NCBI GenBank assembly: GCA_902496945.1
Contig: CABVDE010000029.1
Span: 1-24,892, forward strand
Direction of reading: 5' to 3'
DNA from: an uncultured Collinsella sp.
GTDB lineage: Bacteria; Actinomycetota; Coriobacteriia; Coriobacteriales; Coriobacteriaceae
Length of the DNA: 24,892 bases
The notes beneath the pieces are model-generated. The model did no database searches. It was not told the origin of the DNA and saw only the letters and a list, made by a program, of their open reading frames with translations. The translations under genes were made by a program, and so were the position numbers. Of the stretch, positions 21,572 through 24,892 are shown piece after piece (positions within the stretch are counted from its first letter, which is position 1; each line of letters begins with the position of its first letter).

Positions 21572-21750
21572 TGTCGATGCTATGTGCGGGATGGTACGTC
21601 ACGCGATGTGCCGTCCTGCTCGTTTTTTGGCGCGGTTTGTTACATTCCTCACTGGCGCCGGTAAAAAAAGTGATAGAGTAGGACAAATGCGTCTAATACG
21701 AACGGCGGGGGAGAGCGGGCAAGGTGCCTGCGCAGGAGAGGTTGCCGTCC

Positions 21751-24700
21751 ATGCTGGAGCTCAAAGGAATTTGCAAAAGGTACGTTACGCAGTCGTTTAC
21801 GCAGGTGGCGCTCGACAGCGTGAGCCTGTCTTTTCGGGATAACGAGTTCGTGGCCATTCTGGGGCCCTCGGGTTCGGGTAAGACCACGATGCTCAACGTT
21901 ATCGGCGGACTCGACCACTTTGACTCGGGTGACTTGCTGATCGACGGTATTTCGACCAAGGACTTTCACGATCGCGATTGGGATGCCTATCGCAACAACC
22001 GCATCGGCTTTGTGTTCCAAAGCTATAACCTCATTCCGCATCAGACCATTTTGGAAAACGTGGAGCTGGCGCTTGCGCTCACGGGCGTGGGACACGCCGA
22101 GCGCCGCCAACGTGCGCGCAAGGCGCTCGAGGCCGTTGGTCTGGGCGAGCACGTGAACAAGCGCCCGAGTCAGCTTTCGGGTGGACAGATGCAGCGCGTG
22201 GCCATCGCCCGCGCCCTGATTAATGATCCCGAGATTGTGCTGGCAGACGAGCCGACTGGTGCCTTGGATTCCACAACGTCCGTGCAGGTCATGGACTTGC
22301 TCAAGGACGTCGCGCGCGACCGTCTGGTTATCATGGTCACGCACAATCCTGAGCTGGCGTACCAGTACGCCACGCGCATCGTCAACCTGGCGGACGGCAA
22401 GATCACCGACGATTCCGACCCCTTTGATGTAGCAAAGGCCGCGCGTCGCGAGGCTAAGCCTACGCGCAAAACTTCGATGAGCTTTGTGACAGCGCTGGGG
22501 CTTTCGGCGCGAAACCTTATGACCAAGAAGGGCCGTACGGCCATGACTGCCTTTGCGGGGTCGATTGGCATTATCGGTATTGCGGCAATCCTGGCGCTCT
22601 CCAATGGCGTGAACAATTACATCAAAAAGGTCGAGGAGGATACGCTCTCGAGCTACCCGCTTACCATCTCCAAGCAGGACTACGACCTGTCGTCCATGAT
22701 GGGCGGGCAGGGGGCTGCGGATGACGATACGTCCAAAAACGAGGGTTCGTCCGACGACAGTGCCGGCGGCAAGGCTCAGGGAACCGATAAGATCCCTGTG
22801 GTCACGGCCGTAAAGGATATGTTTGCAAGTGTTAAGTCCAACGATATGACGAGCTTTAAGGCATGGCTCGATGCTGGTGGCGACGGCATCGATAAAGAAG
22901 TCAATGCCATCCAGTACGGCTATGGCGTGACGCCGGTTGTCTATCGTGCGGGTAAGGGTGACGAGAAGCCCGTTCGGCTTGTTCCCAACGCTATGACCGA
23001 GGCCATGAGCGGCGGCGCAAGTTCGGCGGCAACGGTGAGCATGGATTCCATGGGAACCTCGGTCTTTAACGAGATGATTGACGACCAGAGCTTGCTCGAC
23101 AGCCAGTACGATGTCGTGGCGGGACATTGGCCTACGTCTGCTAACGAAGCCGTAATGGTGCTTTCGAGCCGTGGAACGGTGGGCGACTATACGCTCTACA
23201 GCATCGGCGCGCTGGATATCAACGAGCTCAACGACTTGGTTAACAGCGCCATGACGGCTGACGGTAAGATCGAAACGCCCGATACCGCCGCCGACTTTAC
23301 CTACGACGATGCGCTGTCCACGACGTTTAAGGTGCTGTCGCCGGCCGATGCCTATCGCAAAAACGAAGAGACCGGCACGTGGACCGACATGTCTGACGAC
23401 GCCGACTTTATGGCTGCCAAGGTTGCCGACGGTATTGACGTGCACATTGTGGGCGTGGTGCGACCCAACGAGACGGCCAATGCGAGTGCGTTGTCTCCGG
23501 GCATTGCCTATACGCATGCGCTGACTCGCCAGCTTATGGAGCGCGCCGCCGATTCGCAGATTGTGCAGGAGCAACTCGCCCACCCCGAGACGGATGTCTT
23601 TACGGGCAAGTCTTTCGATGAACTGCAGGGCGAGGCCAAGCAAGGCGTGGATCTGGGCAGCATGTTCAGCGTTGACGAGGCGGCGCTGAAGAGCGCGTTC
23701 TCGTTCGATACGTCTGCGCTCTCGGGTGCAGGCGGCGGTATGGACCTGTCGGGTCTTGACTTGTCCGGGTTGGATATCGACCTTTCGGGTGTTGGGAAGG
23801 ACATCGACTTTGGCGACATTATGGCAAAAGCACCGGCCCCAGATTTCTCGGGCATCTTTGACGGTCTGGAACTCACGCCCGAGCAAATGCAGCAGGTGGG
23901 AACACTGGCCAACCAACTGTTTGAGGGCTTTTTGCAGTCTGATCAGTTTAAGGCGCTGACACCCGAAGATCTTAAAGACGCGTCAAAGCTCGCTGCCGCA
24001 TTCTCGACGTATCTTGAAAATGATGCCGCAGCCCAGCAAATCCTGGCCCAGCTCAAAGCGCTCGGCGGCGATGCCTTGGCCGAGCGCCTGCAGCAGGCGA
24101 TGACCGACTATGTGCAAAAGCAGCTGACTCCGTATCTGCAGCAGGCAATGGATCAGGTGATGAAGTCGATCAGCGATCAGATTGCGGCGACGGTATCGTC
24201 CCAGCTTAAAGCAGGCGCGGCGGGGCTCATGGACCAGATGGCGACGCAGATGTCTTCGAGTTTTGCCAACCTGTCGAGCGCCATGCGCGTGGATGCGAGC
24301 GCCTTTGCTCGTGCCATTCACTTCAACATGGACGCCGAGGACCTGAGCTCGCTCATGATGAGCTATGCCAAGGCGTCGAAGCTCACCTACGACAACAATC
24401 TGACCACGTTGGGCTACGCGGATGAAGCGGATCCCATCTCGGTCAGGATTTTCCCGCGTGACTTTGAGGCCAAGGAGCGCGTACTCGACCATATCGATGC
24501 GTACAACAAGCAGGTCAAAGCTGCTGGCCATGATGAACAGGCAATTTCGTACACCGACTACATGGGCATCATCATGGGCTCGGTGACCGACATCGTGAAC
24601 ACCATCAGCTTGGTGCTCATCGCATTCGTGAGTATCAGTCTGGTGGTGAGCTCCATCATGATTGGTATCATCACGTACATCAGCGTGCTGGAGCGCAAGA

Positions 24701-24861
24701 AAGAGATTGGCATCTTGCGTGCGATTGGCGCATCGAAGCGCAACGTGGCCAACGTGTTCAATGCCGAGACCTTTATCGAGGGCCTCATTGCCGGTGTCTT
24801 TGCCATTGTCGTTGTGGTGGCCGTGAGTTTTCCGGTTTCTGACAGTCTAGGAAACGGGTGA
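21751..24861 (+). CDS. MacB/FtsX-type ABC transporter, ATPase-permease fusion, 3'-disrupted
   Basis: The first 225 residues are an ABC ATPase of the LolD/MacB type: Walker A GPSGSGKT at 38-45, Q-loop at FQS (89-91), signature LSGGQ at 142-146, Walker B IVLADEP at 162-168, and H-loop His198. A first membrane helix follows (about 264-285), then some 640 extracytoplasmic residues with short LSGLD-type repeats and an Ala/Gln-rich helical part. The FtsX core comes next (TM2 at DIVNTISLVLIAF, then ERKKEIGILRAIGAS, TM3 at GVFAIVVVVAVSF). The family normally continues about 60 residues to a fourth helix. Here the frame reads SDSLGNG and stops at 24861. The ATG at 21751 is chosen for AGGAGAGG upstream; GTG at 21724 is an alternative. 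Likely an exporter or envelope-remodelling transporter in its intact form. Confidence 0.8.
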   Translation: MLELKGICKRYVTQSFTQVALDSVSLSFRDNEFVAILGPSGSGKTTMLNVIGGLDHFDSGDLLIDGISTKDFHDRDWDAYRNNRIGFVFQSYNLIPHQTILENVELALALTGVGHAERRQRARKALEAVGLGEHVNKRPSQLSGGQMQRVAIARALINDPEIVLADEPTGALDSTTSVQVMDLLKDVARDRLVIMVTHNPELAYQYATRIVNLADGKITDDSDPFDVAKAARREAKPTRKTSMSFVTALGLSARNLMTKKGRTAMTAFAGSIGIIGIAAILALSNGVNNYIKKVEEDTLSSYPLTISKQDYDLSSMMGGQGAADDDTSKNEGSSDDSAGGKAQGTDKIPVVTAVKDMFASVKSNDMTSFKAWLDAGGDGIDKEVNAIQYGYGVTPVVYRAGKGDEKPVRLVPNAMTEAMSGGASSAATVSMDSMGTSVFNEMIDDQSLLDSQYDVVAGHWPTSANEAVMVLSSRGTVGDYTLYSIGALDINELNDLVNSAMTADGKIETPDTAADFTYDDALSTTFKVLSPADAYRKNEETGTWTDMSDDADFMAAKVADGIDVHIVGVVRPNETANASALSPGIAYTHALTRQLMERAADSQIVQEQLAHPETDVFTGKSFDELQGEAKQGVDLGSMFSVDEAALKSAFSFDTSALSGAGGGMDLSGLDLSGLDIDLSGVGKDIDFGDIMAKAPAPDFSGIFDGLELTPEQMQQVGTLANQLFEGFLQSDQFKALTPEDLKDASKLAAAFSTYLENDAAAQQILAQLKALGGDALAERLQQAMTDYVQKQLTPYLQQAMDQVMKSISDQIAATVSSQLKAGAAGLMDQMATQMSSSFANLSSAMRVDASAFARAIHFNMDAEDLSSLMMSYAKASKLTYDNNLTTLGYADEADPISVRIFPRDFEAKERVLDHIDAYNKQVKAAGHDEQAISYTDYMGIIMGSVTDIVNTISLVLIAFVSISLVVSSIMIGIITYISVLERKKEIGILRAIGASKRNVANVFNAETFIEGLIAGVFAIVVVVAVSFPVSDSLGNG

Positions 24862-24892
24862 TGGATTCGCTATGTCGAGCTGCGGAAACGCG
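24838..24892. other. Sequence foreign to the transporter at the window edge
   Basis: From about 24838 the reading frame no longer resembles the FtsX family, and the 55 remaining bases continue no recognisable gene. This may be the end of an inserted element, a recombination junction or an assembly artefact. The piece is too short to classify. Confidence 0.4.

Noticed and set aside
19431..21686. A 751-codon minus-strand open frame opposite guaA and DUF5714
   Set aside because: It is antisense to guaA and DUF5714, shows no family resemblance, and spans three intergenic regions and terminators.
21649..23916. A 755-codon minus-strand open frame opposite the ABC transporter
   Set aside because: It is antisense to an ABC ATPase with all motifs intact; its His/Arg-rich composition is that of a shadow frame.
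1..24892. CRISPR array, tRNA or rRNA genes
   Set aside because: No regularly spaced repeats, cloverleaf-like segments or rRNA-like sequence were noticed on reading either strand; a dedicated scan was not possible here.

Overview
The window comes from a GC-rich actinobacterial chromosome, most likely a gut Coriobacteriia member close to Collinsella. This rests on GC-rich coding with strong AGGAGG-type ribosome sites, a clostridial/coriobacterial-style second type II topoisomerase pair (parE-parC), a stand-alone GMP synthase ATP-pyrophosphatase subunit, a DUF5714 protein, and an actinobacterial-type LexA box. The genus is an inference from family resemblance, not a database result.

Bases 1-6430 look like an accessory defence island. 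It holds a minus-strand Abi_2/HEPN abortive-infection protein. After it comes about 1 kb of gene-free DNA with strong hairpins and a segment bounded by a perfect 14-bp inverted repeat. Next is a toxin-antitoxin cassette: a divergent XRE regulator, a 30-bp near-palindromic operator, a DUF6088/AbiEi-like antitoxin, and an AbiEii nucleotidyltransferase toxin whose 3' part is frameshifted. Then come a SAM methyltransferase and an HNH endonuclease in one minus-strand operon. The HNH gene has lost its 5' end at the edge of an IS3-type transposase remnant. Debris follows: an unrecognised coding-like piece and the C-terminal helix-turn-helix of a Crp/Fnr regulator.

Bases 6457-9393 hold a pABA operon in the order pabA-pabC-pabB, with overlapping genes. 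A clear promoter is followed by a leader hairpin and U-run just before pabA, which suggests transcription attenuation. The operon abuts two more truncated genes on the minus strand (the 3' half of modD and the C-terminal winged helix of an AAA ATPase). An intact DUF4143-type AAA ATPase (10046-11254) comes next. Gene decay is therefore concentrated around the pab genes.

From 11348 onward the content is mostly chromosomal housekeeping. On the minus strand are parE-parC, with a perfect TCGAAC-N4-GTTCGA SOS box upstream of parE, and a DUF3825 protein. On the plus strand are a small lipoprotein, a two-gene XRE/membrane-protein unit with a consensus promoter set among repeated operator-like boxes, the GMP synthase ATPase subunit, and a DUF5714 Cys-rich protein. 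A 31-bp palindrome precedes a large MacB/FtsX-type ABC transporter fusion. The transporter frame departs from its family near 24838 and stops before the last membrane segment, so the right edge appears to hold an insertion or rearrangement junction.

No rRNA, tRNA or CRISPR array was found. The most notable signals are the SOS box at the topoisomerase operon, the decaying HNH-methyltransferase pair, the three-gene toxin-antitoxin cassette with one shared operator, the pab leader attenuator, and the split GMP synthase.
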